Numbered from the stretch's first letter, positions 52,331 to 61,289 are shown. The stretch: DNA of 64,000 bases from Burkholderiales bacterium (GCA_947474755.1 CANJJE010000002.1:186001-250000); one strand, 5' to 3'. Translations and numbers: made by a program. Notes: generated by a model not told the origin, from the sequence alone.

Positions 52331-53733
52331 GTGCTGTTCTGGCCGGCACGCTAACCGAGACGCGCACCGTGCCGCTGTCGGATGCGGTCGAGTTCAACCC
52401 GAAGCCTGATCGCGGCTCGCTACCGGAGGACCTCGAAATTTCATTCGTACCGATGGCCGCCGTGGAAGCCGGCTCTGGTCGCATGGAACCAACCCAGGCA
52501 CGCCCTTACTCCGAGGTGAAGAAGGGCTTCACGTACTTTTGCGACGGCGACGTGCTGTTCGCCAAGATCACGCCGTGCATGGAGAACGGCAAGATGGCTG
52601 TCGCATCCGGCCTTCGGAACGGCATCGGGTTCGGTTCAACCGAGTTCCATGTCCTTCGTCCTCGTGCTGGTGTTGATGCACGCTACGTCTACTACTTCGT
52701 GTCGAGCTCGGATTTTCGGCGCGAGGCTGCGCACCACATGACTGGCGCAGTAGGTCAGAAGCGCGTGCCGCTGTCCTTCTTGCAGCAGAGCGAGTTACTG
52801 CTACCGCCCCTCAACGAGCAGCGCCGCATCGTCGCCGAGATCGAAAAGCAGTTCTCCCGCCTCGACGAAGCCGTCGCCAACCTCCAGCGCGTCAAGGCCA
52901 ATCTAAGGCGCATCAAGACTGCGATCCTGAAAGATGCGGTCGAGGGCCGGTTGGTAGCGAACGAAGGTGAGCTTGCGAAGTCCCGCGGCATGGGCGCTTT
53001 AGACGGGAACGCGTTGCTTGAATCTCTACTGCGCGAGAGGCGGACGCGCTGGAACAGACCGGGCTTGTATCGCGAACCTGAAGAGCCATCTGAGGCGATC
53101 GGTTTCGATTTGCCGCATGGCTGGGCGGTAGCCACTGTGGCTCAGCTTTCGTGGTCGGTTGAGTACGGCTCGTCGGCAAAGACAACCGGAGACACGTCTG
53201 GTGTGCCCGTGCTCCGGATGGGGAATCTCGTAGATGGTCAGCTCTTTTTCGACGACCTGAAGTACCTGCCGGCTGCGCACGACGAGTTCCCAAAGCTTTG
53301 TCTCGAGGTGGGAGACATTTTGTTCAACCGAACGAACAGCCCGGAGTTGGTCGGCAAGACAGCGGTGTTCAAGGGCACCACACGCAAGTGCTCGTTCGCT
53401 TCCTACCTCATTCGTGTGCGAACGCTCTCGGGTTGTCTGCCGGATTTTCTTGCTGCGTACATCAACTCGACGCATGGCAGGCAATGGGTCAAGTCGGTGG
53501 TCACGCAGCAGGTCGGCCAAGCAAACGTCAATGGTTCCAAGTTGCAGGCGTTGGCGGTGCCGCTGCCGCCGCTTGCCGAACAACACCGCATAGTCGCCGA
53601 AGTCGACCGCCGCCTGTCCATCGTCCGTGCAATCGCAGCGGAGCTTGATATGAACGTTGGCCGTGCGTCGAGGTTGCGAGACGCGGTATTGAAAGTCGCA
53701 TTCAGTCGAGCATCACTGGAGATCAAAACGTGA
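52327..53733 (+). CDS. hsdS: Type I restriction enzyme specificity subunit
   Basis: A 468-residue S subunit from GTG 52327. Two target-recognition domains are each followed by a conserved helix: LPPLNEQRRIVAEIEKQFSRLDEAVANL (about 158-185) and LPPLAEQHRIVAEVDRRLSIVRAIA (about 415-440). The DNA sequence recognised cannot be read from the protein. The stop overlaps the start of the next gene by 4 bases. The coding sequence looks less GC-rich than hsdR by eye, particularly in the second half, as is usual for exchanged specificity genes. Confidence 0.95.
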   Translation: MSAVLAGTLTETRTVPLSDAVEFNPKPDRGSLPEDLEISFVPMAAVEAGSGRMEPTQARPYSEVKKGFTYFCDGDVLFAKITPCMENGKMAVASGLRNGIGFGSTEFHVLRPRAGVDARYVYYFVSSSDFRREAAHHMTGAVGQKRVPLSFLQQSELLLPPLNEQRRIVAEIEKQFSRLDEAVANLQRVKANLRRIKTAILKDAVEGRLVANEGELAKSRGMGALDGNALLESLLRERRTRWNRPGLYREPEEPSEAIGFDLPHGWAVATVAQLSWSVEYGSSAKTTGDTSGVPVLRMGNLVDGQLFFDDLKYLPAAHDEFPKLCLEVGDILFNRTNSPELVGKTAVFKGTTRKCSFASYLIRVRTLSGCLPDFLAAYINSTHGRQWVKSVVTQQVGQANVNGSKLQALAVPLPPLAEQHRIVAEVDRRLSIVRAIAAELDMNVGRASRLRDAVLKVAFSRASLEIKT

Positions 53734-55163
53734 CCGTCGAAACACTGTTTGCCGAGATTGACACCGCGCGCGGGGCGTGGGTCGGGCTGATAGACCTGCT
53801 CAGTCGCGGATCGGCTGACTTCGAGCGATTGCGACCAACATTTGCGGACGTTTCACTCACCGATTTCAGGCGTCGCGTCGATCTCGCGTTTGAGTTGCTG
53901 CAAGCGATTCGGCCTTCGAATTCAACCGATGCGTCTACGGTCATATTGGAGTCCCGCGATGGGGACATCCGACCACAGATTCAAGCGATAGCGACCCACG
54001 CCGAAGACGCGGCAAGCCAAATTCGATCGAACTGGCGAGACGGCGCGACCATTCGAGACGCAAACGAGGCATTCGCGCTTCAGCTCTTTGACGCCGCTGG
54101 CAGCAACTACGCGAATCTCGATGTGGGCCCGCAGCTCAAGCAGCTAAGGGTGGCCGTCAATCAATTGGTGGCGGTCCTTGGATCGGTCGTGCCGTTGTGC
54201 AAAGCCAACGCCATCTCGGACCTGTCTGTACGAGCGGAAGCACTCGGCGAAACGACTCGCCGAGCTGATTCCTTTCGGCAGCGGTCAGAGCAGAGCGCCC
54301 GTACGGCCGAAGAGCATGCACAGCGCACTGAACAGGTGGAGCGCACAGCGCGAGAACTTGTTGTCCAGGTAGAAGCTGTCGTTGCGAATATCCGCGAGTT
54401 GCAGCAGAAGGCGACAACTGACGCAAGCAGTGTCGCCACGCTCATAGAGCAGATCAAGACTATTGGGTCTGCCTCTACCGCCCTTGAAGCCCTGATTGAT
54501 GCGTACCGGCCAAAGTTCGAGGCTTTTCAACTTGAACTGGACGGTCGAGGCAAAGAATTCGCTCAGTTCCAGGCTGACGCGAAGGAAGCGAAGGAGAAGA
54601 ACCTTGCGCGCGAGGCCGAAATTGATCGGCTGTCCACGTTGGCAGACGCGATGATTTCGGGCTCTACAACGGCTGGGTTGGCGAACAGCTTGGAGAAGAC
54701 GCGCGCCCGCTACGAGGAACGAATGAACACAGCACGGAACTGGTTCATCGCTTCAGTAGTTCTACTGGCAGTGTCTGCGCTTCCGCTCGCGGCGCACTTG
54801 TTGCCAGGCTTATTGGGCGACCTCTTCCCGAAGGTGGCTGAAGGCGCACACAGCAGTTGGTATGGCGTGCTTGGAAAGGTGATTCTCATGGTGCCGGCGA
54901 CTTGGCTGACTGGCTTCTTCACGAAGTCATTTGCCGAGTCATTCCATCTCGAGCGTGAGTACGCGCACAAGGCTGCGCTCGCGATGTCTGTCGACGGATT
55001 CAAGCGTCAGGCGCCAAAGTACGAGGAGGAGATAACCGCCGAGGTGTTCATGGAGATTCGGAACAATCCGGCGAAAGGAAGGGACGTCGAACCTGCTTCG
55101 CATCCGCTCTACGATGTGCTGGCCAAGGTTGTAGGCAAGGTTCTGGAGAAGAAAGACAAGTAG
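53730..55163 (+). CDS. Coiled-coil membrane protein of unknown function, coupled to hsdS
   Basis: A 477-residue protein from GTG 53730, overlapping the hsdS stop (GTGA). Residues 1-160 are helical without a known motif. Residues about 165-330 are rich in Glu/Arg/Gln/Ala with heptad-like spacing (ETTRRADSFRQRSEQSARTAEEHAQRTEQ), a likely coiled coil. Two hydrophobic segments follow, about 338-360 (FIASVVLLAVSALPLAAHLL) and 378-397 (YGVLGKVILMVPATWLTGFF). The end (400-477) is charged and probably cytoplasmic. No signal peptide is seen. I do not recognise the family. The base composition is visibly poorer in GC than neighbouring housekeeping genes. The position suggests a role tied to the restriction system or to defence. 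Confidence 0.8.
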   Translation: MTVETLFAEIDTARGAWVGLIDLLSRGSADFERLRPTFADVSLTDFRRRVDLAFELLQAIRPSNSTDASTVILESRDGDIRPQIQAIATHAEDAASQIRSNWRDGATIRDANEAFALQLFDAAGSNYANLDVGPQLKQLRVAVNQLVAVLGSVVPLCKANAISDLSVRAEALGETTRRADSFRQRSEQSARTAEEHAQRTEQVERTARELVVQVEAVVANIRELQQKATTDASSVATLIEQIKTIGSASTALEALIDAYRPKFEAFQLELDGRGKEFAQFQADAKEAKEKNLAREAEIDRLSTLADAMISGSTTAGLANSLEKTRARYEERMNTARNWFIASVVLLAVSALPLAAHLLPGLLGDLFPKVAEGAHSSWYGVLGKVILMVPATWLTGFFTKSFAESFHLEREYAHKAALAMSVDGFKRQAPKYEEEITAEVFMEIRNNPAKGRDVEPASHPLYDVLAKVVGKVLEKKDK

Positions 55164-55190
55164 CCAATCCACAACGCCTTGCCAATTGCA

Positions 55191-56054
55191 GTGAGTAATC
55201 CCTTCTCCCTCCGCATCTTCGTCGCCGACGGCGATCCCGACGGCCTGCGCGTCGTCGAGCGCTCCAACTGGATCGGCAAGGCGCTGATCTTCCCGCGCGC
55301 CTTGCTGCCCAAGGTGAAGCTGCGCGACGAGCTGGGCCAGACGGGGGTGTACCTGCTGCTCGGCCCGCGCGACGATGGCGAGGGCGAGAAGCTCTACATC
55401 GGCGAGGGCGATCCCATCCGCCCGCGGCTTGAGTCGCACTATGCGCAGAAGGATTTCTGGACCCGCGCGGTGTGCTTCGTGGCCGCGCTGGGGCAGCTGA
55501 ACAAGGCGCATGTGTAGTTCCTGGAGGCAAACTTGGTGCGGCAGGCCTTGGCCGCCAAGCGCATGCCGCTGGACAACGGCAACGCGCCCGCCGAGCCCAC
55601 GCTCTCCGAGGCCGACCGCGCCGACATGCTGGTGTTCCTGGCCCACATGCTGGGCGTGCTGCCGGTGCTGGGCGTGCATGCCTTCGAGCAGGCCCCGCCC
55701 GCCGCAGCGGCCGCCGCCCAACTGCTCACCTGCAAGGGCAAGGGCGTGCTGGCCACGGGCTATGAATCGAGCCAGGGCTTCGTGGTGAAGGCAGGCTCGC
55801 ATGTGGTGCCTGATGCGGTGCCGTCGATGCAGCAGCATGTGCGCGGCATGTTCGAGCTGCGGCAGGAGCTCATCGGCAACGGCGTGCTGGCGGCCGAAGG
55901 GGGCGGCTACCGCTTCTCGCAGGACTTCGTGTTCACCTCACCCTCCACCGCCGCCGCCGTGGTGCTGGGCCGCAGCGCCAATGGGCGCATCGAGTGGAGG
56001 GATGGGCAAGGGCGGACGTTGAAGGAGTTGCAGGAGCGGGAGGCGGACGGTTGA
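55191..56054 (+). pseudogene. GIY-YIG nuclease-DUF4357 type gene with internal amber codon
   Basis: The first part (55191-55514, TTG 55179 also possible) has the GIY-YIG core TGVYLLLGPRDDG...KLYIGEGD and ends LNKAHV. An in-frame TAG (55515-55517) interrupts it; the same frame continues FLEANLVRQALAAKRMPL and runs to 56054 with a DUF4357-like end (GVLATGYESSQGFVVKAGS...). Relatives usually read KAH(V/I)Q(Y/F)LE here, so a single CAG to TAG change explains the stop. Unless the stop is suppressed, only a truncated nuclease is made. It sits within the type I restriction island. Confidence 0.82.
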
Positions 56055-56106
56055 TGGCGATGCAGGTCGTTCTCAGAATGGCTTCATTTGAAGCAAGTTT
56101 TGCTAC

Positions 56107-56973
56107 ATGGCTGGCCGTGCGATCCGCCAGGTGCTCCCGACAGTTGCAGGCGAGCAAGTGAACGTGGCGTTCGAGCTCTTCATCGGCATCGACTACTCCG
56201 GCGCCGAGACGCCCACCTCGCGGCTGCCGGGGCTGCAGGTGTATGCGGCCCGCCCCGGTGGCGGGGAGATTGAGCAGTGGGCCAGCCCCACGCGCTCCAA
56301 CAACCGCCAGCGTGTGAACTGGACGCGGCGCGAAGTTGCCGAGCGGCTGCGTGACGAAGCGAAGCGCGGCACGCGCTTCCTGGCCGGCATTGACCATGCG
56401 TTCTCGTTCCCGGCCGCCTACTTTGGCCGCTACGGGCTGGGGAGCTGGCCTGACTTTCTGGACGACTTCACCACGCACTGGCCGACGCACCTTGACAACG
56501 TGTACGTGGATTTCGTGCGCGGAGGCGTTTTGCACGAGCGCGGCGAGGCGCCGCCGCCGGGTCAGCGTGTCGGCACCTCGGATGAGTTTCGTCTCACTGA
56601 GCGCTGGTCGTCGTCTGCCAAGAGCGTGTTCCTGTTCGATGTGAACGGCTCGGTGGCCAAGTCTTCGCACGCTGGCATCCCGTGGCTGCGCTGGTTGCGC
56701 GCGGAGGTGGGCGAGCATGTGCACTTCTGGCCGTTCGACGGCTGGTTACCGCCGGAGGACAAGGCGGTGATCGTGGAGGTGTACCCGTCGATCTTTCGCA
56801 ACCGCTACCTGCGTGAAGAGCGCAGCGGCGACGAGCAGGATGCCTATGCCACCGCACGCTGGATGGTCGAGATGGGCGCGCGAGGAGCGCTTGCCGGGTA
56901 CTTCGAGCCGCCGCTCACGGCCGCAGAGCGTGCGGCGGCGGGGCTGGAAGGCTGGATCTTCGGGGTGCGATGA
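56107..56973 (+). CDS. Predicted RNase-H-fold protein (DUF429-like)
   Basis: A 288-residue protein from ATG 56107; GTG 56158 would remove 17 residues and starts nearer the fold. Acidic positions fit an RNase-H/RuvC-like nuclease: Asp in LFIGIDYSGAETP, Asp in FLAGIDHAFSFP, Glu in AVIVEVYPSIFRNRY and Asp in SGDEQDAYATARWM. This matches the DUF429-style pattern, but the family call is by eye. It lies between the broken GIY-YIG gene and the AlbA_2 gene, inside the restriction island. Substrate unknown. Confidence 0.75.
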   Translation: MAGRAIRQVLPTVAGEQVNVAFELFIGIDYSGAETPTSRLPGLQVYAARPGGGEIEQWASPTRSNNRQRVNWTRREVAERLRDEAKRGTRFLAGIDHAFSFPAAYFGRYGLGSWPDFLDDFTTHWPTHLDNVYVDFVRGGVLHERGEAPPPGQRVGTSDEFRLTERWSSSAKSVFLFDVNGSVAKSSHAGIPWLRWLRAEVGEHVHFWPFDGWLPPEDKAVIVEVYPSIFRNRYLREERSGDEQDAYATARWMVEMGARGALAGYFEPPLTAAERAAAGLEGWIFGVR

Positions 56974-57042
56974 TGGATGTGCTCAGCAGCAGTCGCAGTG
57001 CGTCATGTGAGCGCCATCTAAGTGGGGCCAGGGGGTAATCCA

Positions 57043-58884
57043 TTGAGGCAGCTTGACTTGTTTGCGGCGCTGCAGCCCACGTCCGAAAGTATCGACACCG
57101 AGTTCAAGTCGGCGCGCGGCGGCTTGCCCGGCAGCTTCTGGGAAACCTACAGCGCGATGGCCAACACCCAGGGCGGCACTATCGTTCTTGGCGTGGTCGA
57201 GAAGGACACCGGCCTCGCCTGGGAGGGCGTGCCCGACGCGGCGCAGTTGCGCACGGTGCTGTGGAATCAGCTGAACGATCGGCAGAAGGTCAGCCGCAAC
57301 CTGCTCACGGATGCCGACATCCGGACCGTGACCGATGCCGGCCGCAGCTTCGTGGTGGTGCATGTGCCGCGTGCGCCGAGGCGCGACAGGCCGGTGTACG
57401 TGGGCCCGAACCCGCTGAGTGGCAGCTATCGCCGTGCAGAAGACGGTGACTACCGCTGCAGCGATGAAGAGGTGCGGCGCATGCTGGCCGACCAGTCGGA
57501 TGTGCCGGCTGACGCCGTGGTGGTCGAGCACTTCGGCATGGGTGACTTCGATGGGGACACCGTCAAGCAGTACCGCAACCGGTTTGCCTCACGTGATCCT
57601 GACCATCCCTGGCTGTCGGAGGACGATGCGGGTCTGATGGTCAAGCTCGGCGCGGTGCGGCGTGACCGGGCGAGTGGCCTGGAAGGCGCCACGGTCGCCG
57701 GGCTGCTGATGTTCGGCACTTTTGCGGCGTTGCGTGAAGCGCTGCCAGCCTTTCATGTGGACTACCGAGAGAAACTGTCCGCCGACCCGGCGGTGCGCTG
57801 GACCGACCGCGTGGTCCCCGACGGCACCTGGGAAAGCAACGTTTTTCAGTTCTACCAGCGCGTGGTGCAGCGGCTGTCGGCAGACCTGAAGATCCCGTTC
57901 CAGCTCAGCCGCGAGCTGTACCGCAAGGACGACACTATCGTCCACGAAGCCTTGCGCGAAGCGGTGGTCAATGCGCTGATCCATGCCGACTATCGGGGTC
58001 AGGGTGGCATCGTGATCGAGCGCTATCCGGATCGCATCGAGCTGTCGAACCCGGGCTCGCTGCTGGTGTCGCGCGGGCAGTTGCTGCGCGGCAGCGTGAG
58101 CGAGTGTCGCAACAAGAGCCTGCAACTGATGTTCCAGATGATCGGCGGCGGCGAGAAGGCCGGCTCGGGCATGGACAAGATTCGCTCGGGGTGGCGGTCT
58201 CAGCACTGGCGCTCACCCAAGGTCGAGGAATCGTTGCAACCCGACAGGGTGAAGCTGGTGTTGCCGATGGTGAGCCTGATTCCGCCAGAGGTGAACGAGG
58301 AGCTGCGCGGGCGGTTCGGGGCGCGCTTTGTTGGGCTGGACAAGACCGCGGTGCAGGCGGTGGTGACGGCGAGGATCGAGGGCAGCGTGACCAATGGGCG
58401 GATGCAGGAGGTGACCGGCGAACACCCGAAGGACATCACGGTCGTGCTGCAGACCTTGGTGCGCGATGGGCTTCTGACCCAGCAAAACCAACGACGCTGG
58501 GCGAGCTATCGGCTGGCAGGCGACTCCCCTCAATCACCAGTGGACTCCCCTCAATCAATGGAGTACTCCCCTCAATCGGCCGGGGACTCCCCTCAATCGC
58601 TGGGAGACTCCCCTCAGTTCACGCCAGAACTTCTGGCGCTTGCCGAACCAGCACGCCGACATGCCAGGTTACCTGCCGCGGCCATGCGCAGCCTGATTGC
58701 TACGCTTTGCGCGCAACGGTGGCTGACCAGCAGAGAACTTGGAGCCTTGCTCCAACGCGACGCAGACAACCTGCAAACCCGCTTACTGACGGCGATGGTG
58801 CGCGAGGGCTTGCTGGTGCTGCGCTTCCCAGACGTGCCGAACCGGCCGGATCAGGCCTACCGCTCACTCGGCACAAAAACATGA
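57043..58884 (+). CDS. Schlafen AlbA_2 domain / ATPase-like regulator
   Basis: A 613-residue protein from TTG 57043 (AGGGGG 8 bases upstream; GTG 57022 is an alternative). The N-terminal AlbA_2 domain shows ESIDTEFKSARGGLPGSFWE and MANTQGGTIVLGVVE. The middle is a GHKL-like ATP-binding domain: EALREAVVNALIHADYRG and GGGEKAGSGMDKIRSGW. Winged-helix segments follow, split by five copies of a seven-residue DSPQS repeat. Such proteins have been called RecG-like regulators. The stop overlaps the hsdM start by 4 bases (ATGA), so it is co-translated with the methylase. Its role next to type I systems is not settled. Confidence 0.88.
   Translation: MRQLDLFAALQPTSESIDTEFKSARGGLPGSFWETYSAMANTQGGTIVLGVVEKDTGLAWEGVPDAAQLRTVLWNQLNDRQKVSRNLLTDADIRTVTDAGRSFVVVHVPRAPRRDRPVYVGPNPLSGSYRRAEDGDYRCSDEEVRRMLADQSDVPADAVVVEHFGMGDFDGDTVKQYRNRFASRDPDHPWLSEDDAGLMVKLGAVRRDRASGLEGATVAGLLMFGTFAALREALPAFHVDYREKLSADPAVRWTDRVVPDGTWESNVFQFYQRVVQRLSADLKIPFQLSRELYRKDDTIVHEALREAVVNALIHADYRGQGGIVIERYPDRIELSNPGSLLVSRGQLLRGSVSECRNKSLQLMFQMIGGGEKAGSGMDKIRSGWRSQHWRSPKVEESLQPDRVKLVLPMVSLIPPEVNEELRGRFGARFVGLDKTAVQAVVTARIEGSVTNGRMQEVTGEHPKDITVVLQTLVRDGLLTQQNQRRWASYRLAGDSPQSPVDSPQSMEYSPQSAGDSPQSLGDSPQFTPELLALAEPARRHARLPAAAMRSLIATLCAQRWLTSRELGALLQRDADNLQTRLLTAMVREGLLVLRFPDVPNRPDQAYRSLGTKT
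58522..58620 (+). repeat. Five tandem 21-bp repeats in the AlbA_2 gene
   Basis: Copies of (G/T)ACTCCCCTCAATC begin at 58522, 58543, 58564, 58585 and 58606, exactly 21 bases apart, encoding DSPQSPV, DSPQSME, YSPQSAG, DSPQSLG, DSPQF. They form a flexible linker and could change in number by slippage without breaking the frame. Confidence 0.9.
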
Positions 58885-60389
58885 ACGCATCCAACCTCGT
58901 CCAGAAACTCTGGAACTACTGCAACGTCCTGCGCGACGACGGCATGAGCTATGGCGACTATGTCGAGCAGCTCACCTACCTGCTGTTTCTGAAGATGGCC
59001 GACGAGCGAAGCCAGCCGCCGTACAGCCAGCCGAGCATCATTCCGGCCGCCTGGGCCTGGCCGTCGTTGCTGGCCAAGGACGGCGACGAGCTGTTCGATC
59101 ACTACCGCCACGCGCTCGATGAGCTGGGCAAGTCGACCGGCACGCTCGGCCTGATCTTCGGCAAGGCACAGAACAAGTTCCAGGACCCGGCCAAGCTGCG
59201 CCGCTTGGTGGTCGACCTGATCGACGCCGAGAACTGGTCGGCGCTGGGCGTGGACGTGAAGGGCGACGCCTACGAGGGCCTGCTGGAAAAGAACGCGCAG
59301 GACACCAAGAGCGGTGCGGGCCAGTACTTCACGCCGCGCGCGCTGATCCAGGCGATGGTGGATTGCATTGCGCCGAAGGCTGGCGAGACGGTGTGCGACC
59401 CGGCCTGCGGCACGGGTGGCTTCCTGTTCACGGCCTACAACCACATTGCCGAACACAACACGAACCTCACGCGCGATCAGAAGCGTCACCTGAAGGAAGA
59501 GGCCTTCACAGGCTACGAGCTGGTGCAGGCCACCGCGCGGGTGTGCGCGATGAACCTGCTGCTGCACGGCATCGGCTCGGAAAAGAGCGTGCCGGTGAAG
59601 GTGGCCGATGCGCTGGCGGCCGACCCCGGCGCGCGCTTCAACGTCGTGCTGGCCAACCCGCCCTTCGGCAAGAAGAGCAGCACCCAGATCGAAGGCGCCG
59701 ACGGCAAGCGCAGCACTGAAAAAGACGTGATCGAGCGCGACGATTTCTGGGCCACCACCAGCAACAAGCAGCTCAATTTCGTGCAGCACATCAAGACGCT
59801 GCTGGCAGTGAACGGGCGTGCGGCGGTGGTGTTGCCCGACAACGTGCTGTTTGAAGGCGGGGCCGGCGAAACCATCCGCCGCAAGTTGCTGCACGAGTGC
59901 GATTTGCACACGCTTCTGCGCCTGCCGACGGGCCTGTTCTATGCCCAGGGCGTGAAGGCCAACGTGCTGTTCTTCGACAAGAAGGGCGCGAGTGAAACGC
60001 CATGGACGAAGAAGCTCTGGATCTACGACCTGCGCACCAACAAGCACTTCACGCTGAAGACCAACCCGCTCAGGCGCGAAGACCTGGATGAATTCGTGCG
60101 GCTCTACAACTCGGCGAACCGCTTTGACCGTGCGTCGACGTGGAGTGCGGAGAACGCAGAGGGGCGCTGGCGTTCCTATGGCGTTGATGAACTGATGGCG
60201 CGCGACAAGGCGAGCCTGGACATCTTCTGGCTGCGCGACGAAACGCTGGCCGACAGCGACAACCTGCCGCCGCCAGACGTGATCGCTCAGGAAATCGTCG
60301 ACGATCTGGAGGCTGCGCTGGAGCAGTTCAGGCTGATTGCCGGCGATCTGGGCGCCGATGGCGGAGGTGTTTCAGAACGCGCGGGCTGA
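58881..60389 (+). CDS. hsdM: Type I restriction enzyme methylase subunit
   Basis: A 502-residue N6-adenine methylase from ATG 58881. SAM binding is in ETVCDPACGTGGFLFTAY and the catalytic motif is FNVVLANPPFGKKS. The N-terminal helical domain opens NLVQKLWNYCNVLRDDGMSYGDYVEQLTY. With hsdS it methylates, and with hsdR it restricts. hsdM is separated from hsdS by about 5 kb of other genes, an unusual order, and is translated from an overlap with the AlbA_2 gene. Confidence 0.96.
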   Translation: MNASNLVQKLWNYCNVLRDDGMSYGDYVEQLTYLLFLKMADERSQPPYSQPSIIPAAWAWPSLLAKDGDELFDHYRHALDELGKSTGTLGLIFGKAQNKFQDPAKLRRLVVDLIDAENWSALGVDVKGDAYEGLLEKNAQDTKSGAGQYFTPRALIQAMVDCIAPKAGETVCDPACGTGGFLFTAYNHIAEHNTNLTRDQKRHLKEEAFTGYELVQATARVCAMNLLLHGIGSEKSVPVKVADALAADPGARFNVVLANPPFGKKSSTQIEGADGKRSTEKDVIERDDFWATTSNKQLNFVQHIKTLLAVNGRAAVVLPDNVLFEGGAGETIRRKLLHECDLHTLLRLPTGLFYAQGVKANVLFFDKKGASETPWTKKLWIYDLRTNKHFTLKTNPLRREDLDEFVRLYNSANRFDRASTWSAENAEGRWRSYGVDELMARDKASLDIFWLRDETLADSDNLPPPDVIAQEIVDDLEAALEQFRLIAGDLGADGGGVSERAG

Positions 60390-60441
60390 GATGCCTGACG
60401 ACAACCGTAGTTCGCGATCTCGCGCTCCTGAAGGAGTGCGA

Positions 60442-60945
60442 GTGACCCCCACCCTCCCCTTCCTCACCGGCTACCCCGAGCCCCTGCTCGCGCAGGTCCG
60501 CGTCTCGATCGCCGATGGCACGCTGGCCACGCGTCTGGCGCAGCGCTATGCGCAGGCGCACACGGTGCGCAACGATCCGGCGCTGTACGCGTACGCGATG
60601 GAGCTCAAGCAGCGGCACCTGCGGCACGCGCCGCTGCTGTCGCGGGTGGCGTACGACGGGCGCCTGCAGATCGATCAGCGGGCGCTGGGCACGTTGACGG
60701 CGGTGTCGCGGGTGCAGGGCGGGCAGTTGAAGGCCAAGCGCGAGATCCGGGTAGCGGTGGTCTTCAAGACAGCGCCGGCCGAGATGCTGAAGATGATCGT
60801 GGTGCACGAGCTCGCGCACCTGAAGGAGCGCGAACACGGCAAGGCGTTCTATGCGCTGTGCGAGCACATGCTGCCGAGGTATCACCAGGTCGAGTTCGAC
60901 ACTCGGCTGTACCTGACCTTGCTGGCGATGGCGCAGAGCGATTGA
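60442..60945 (+). CDS. YgjP-like (DUF45) metallopeptidase
   Basis: A 167-residue protein from GTG 60442, chosen because AAGGAG lies 5 bases upstream; ATG 60391, right after the hsdM stop, is an alternative with no ribosome binding site. The zinc motif is MIVVHELAHLKEREHGKAFY, giving HExxH (about 122-126) and a third His at about 132, as in the YgjP/WLM group. The N-terminus lacks a signal peptide, so it is cytoplasmic. The target is unknown. It may be the last gene of the island or the first of the flanking chromosome. Confidence 0.87.
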   Translation: MTPTLPFLTGYPEPLLAQVRVSIADGTLATRLAQRYAQAHTVRNDPALYAYAMELKQRHLRHAPLLSRVAYDGRLQIDQRALGTLTAVSRVQGGQLKAKREIRVAVVFKTAPAEMLKMIVVHELAHLKEREHGKAFYALCEHMLPRYHQVEFDTRLYLTLLAMAQSD

Positions 60946-60963
60946 ACATCCATTCCGGCATGT

Positions 60964-61107
60964 TCATGCCCGCCAGGGGTCTGACCAGGTCCGCGCATCG
61001 AAAGTGAGCTTCGCTGGCCGGGCAACTGGCGCCGCAGCCGCTGGCGCAGGAGTCTTCTTCGCAACGTGCGCACGCTTGACCTGATGCGCTGACTTGTGGG
61101 TCGGCAT
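60964..61107 (-). CDS. Possible small basic protein, 47 aa
   Basis: A minus-strand frame from ATG 61107 encodes MPTHKSAHQVKRAHVAKKTP, an Ala/Pro stretch, then LTFDARTWSDPWRA. The Lys/Ala/Pro-rich composition looks like a small nucleic-acid-binding tail, but there is no clear ribosome binding site. The gene would lie in the 344-base gap 60946-61289; the remainder of that gap (61108-61289) shows only the leader of the fasciclin gene. Confidence 0.3.
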   Translation of the reverse strand: MPTHKSAHQVKRAHVAKKTPAPAAAAPVARPAKLTFDARTWSDPWRA

Positions 61108-61289
61108 GGCAGCCCGTGCCGCCCATCTCGCGCCTGCGTGCTGTGGTCTGAGAGGCGCTCGGCTCTGTTACGAACGAAACAAGACCAGCCGGTGCATTTG
61201 TAGAACTTGTCGGTTTGCGCACGAGTCTGCCTAGTCGCGGTCGATCTGGCTGCGGCAACACAACGTCAACTCGACATTTGGAGGCTCCC

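Noticed and set aside
58522-58620. CRISPR-like array (five regular repeats)
   Set aside because: The unit is 21 bases with no true spacers, is in frame within a gene and encodes a regular heptapeptide.
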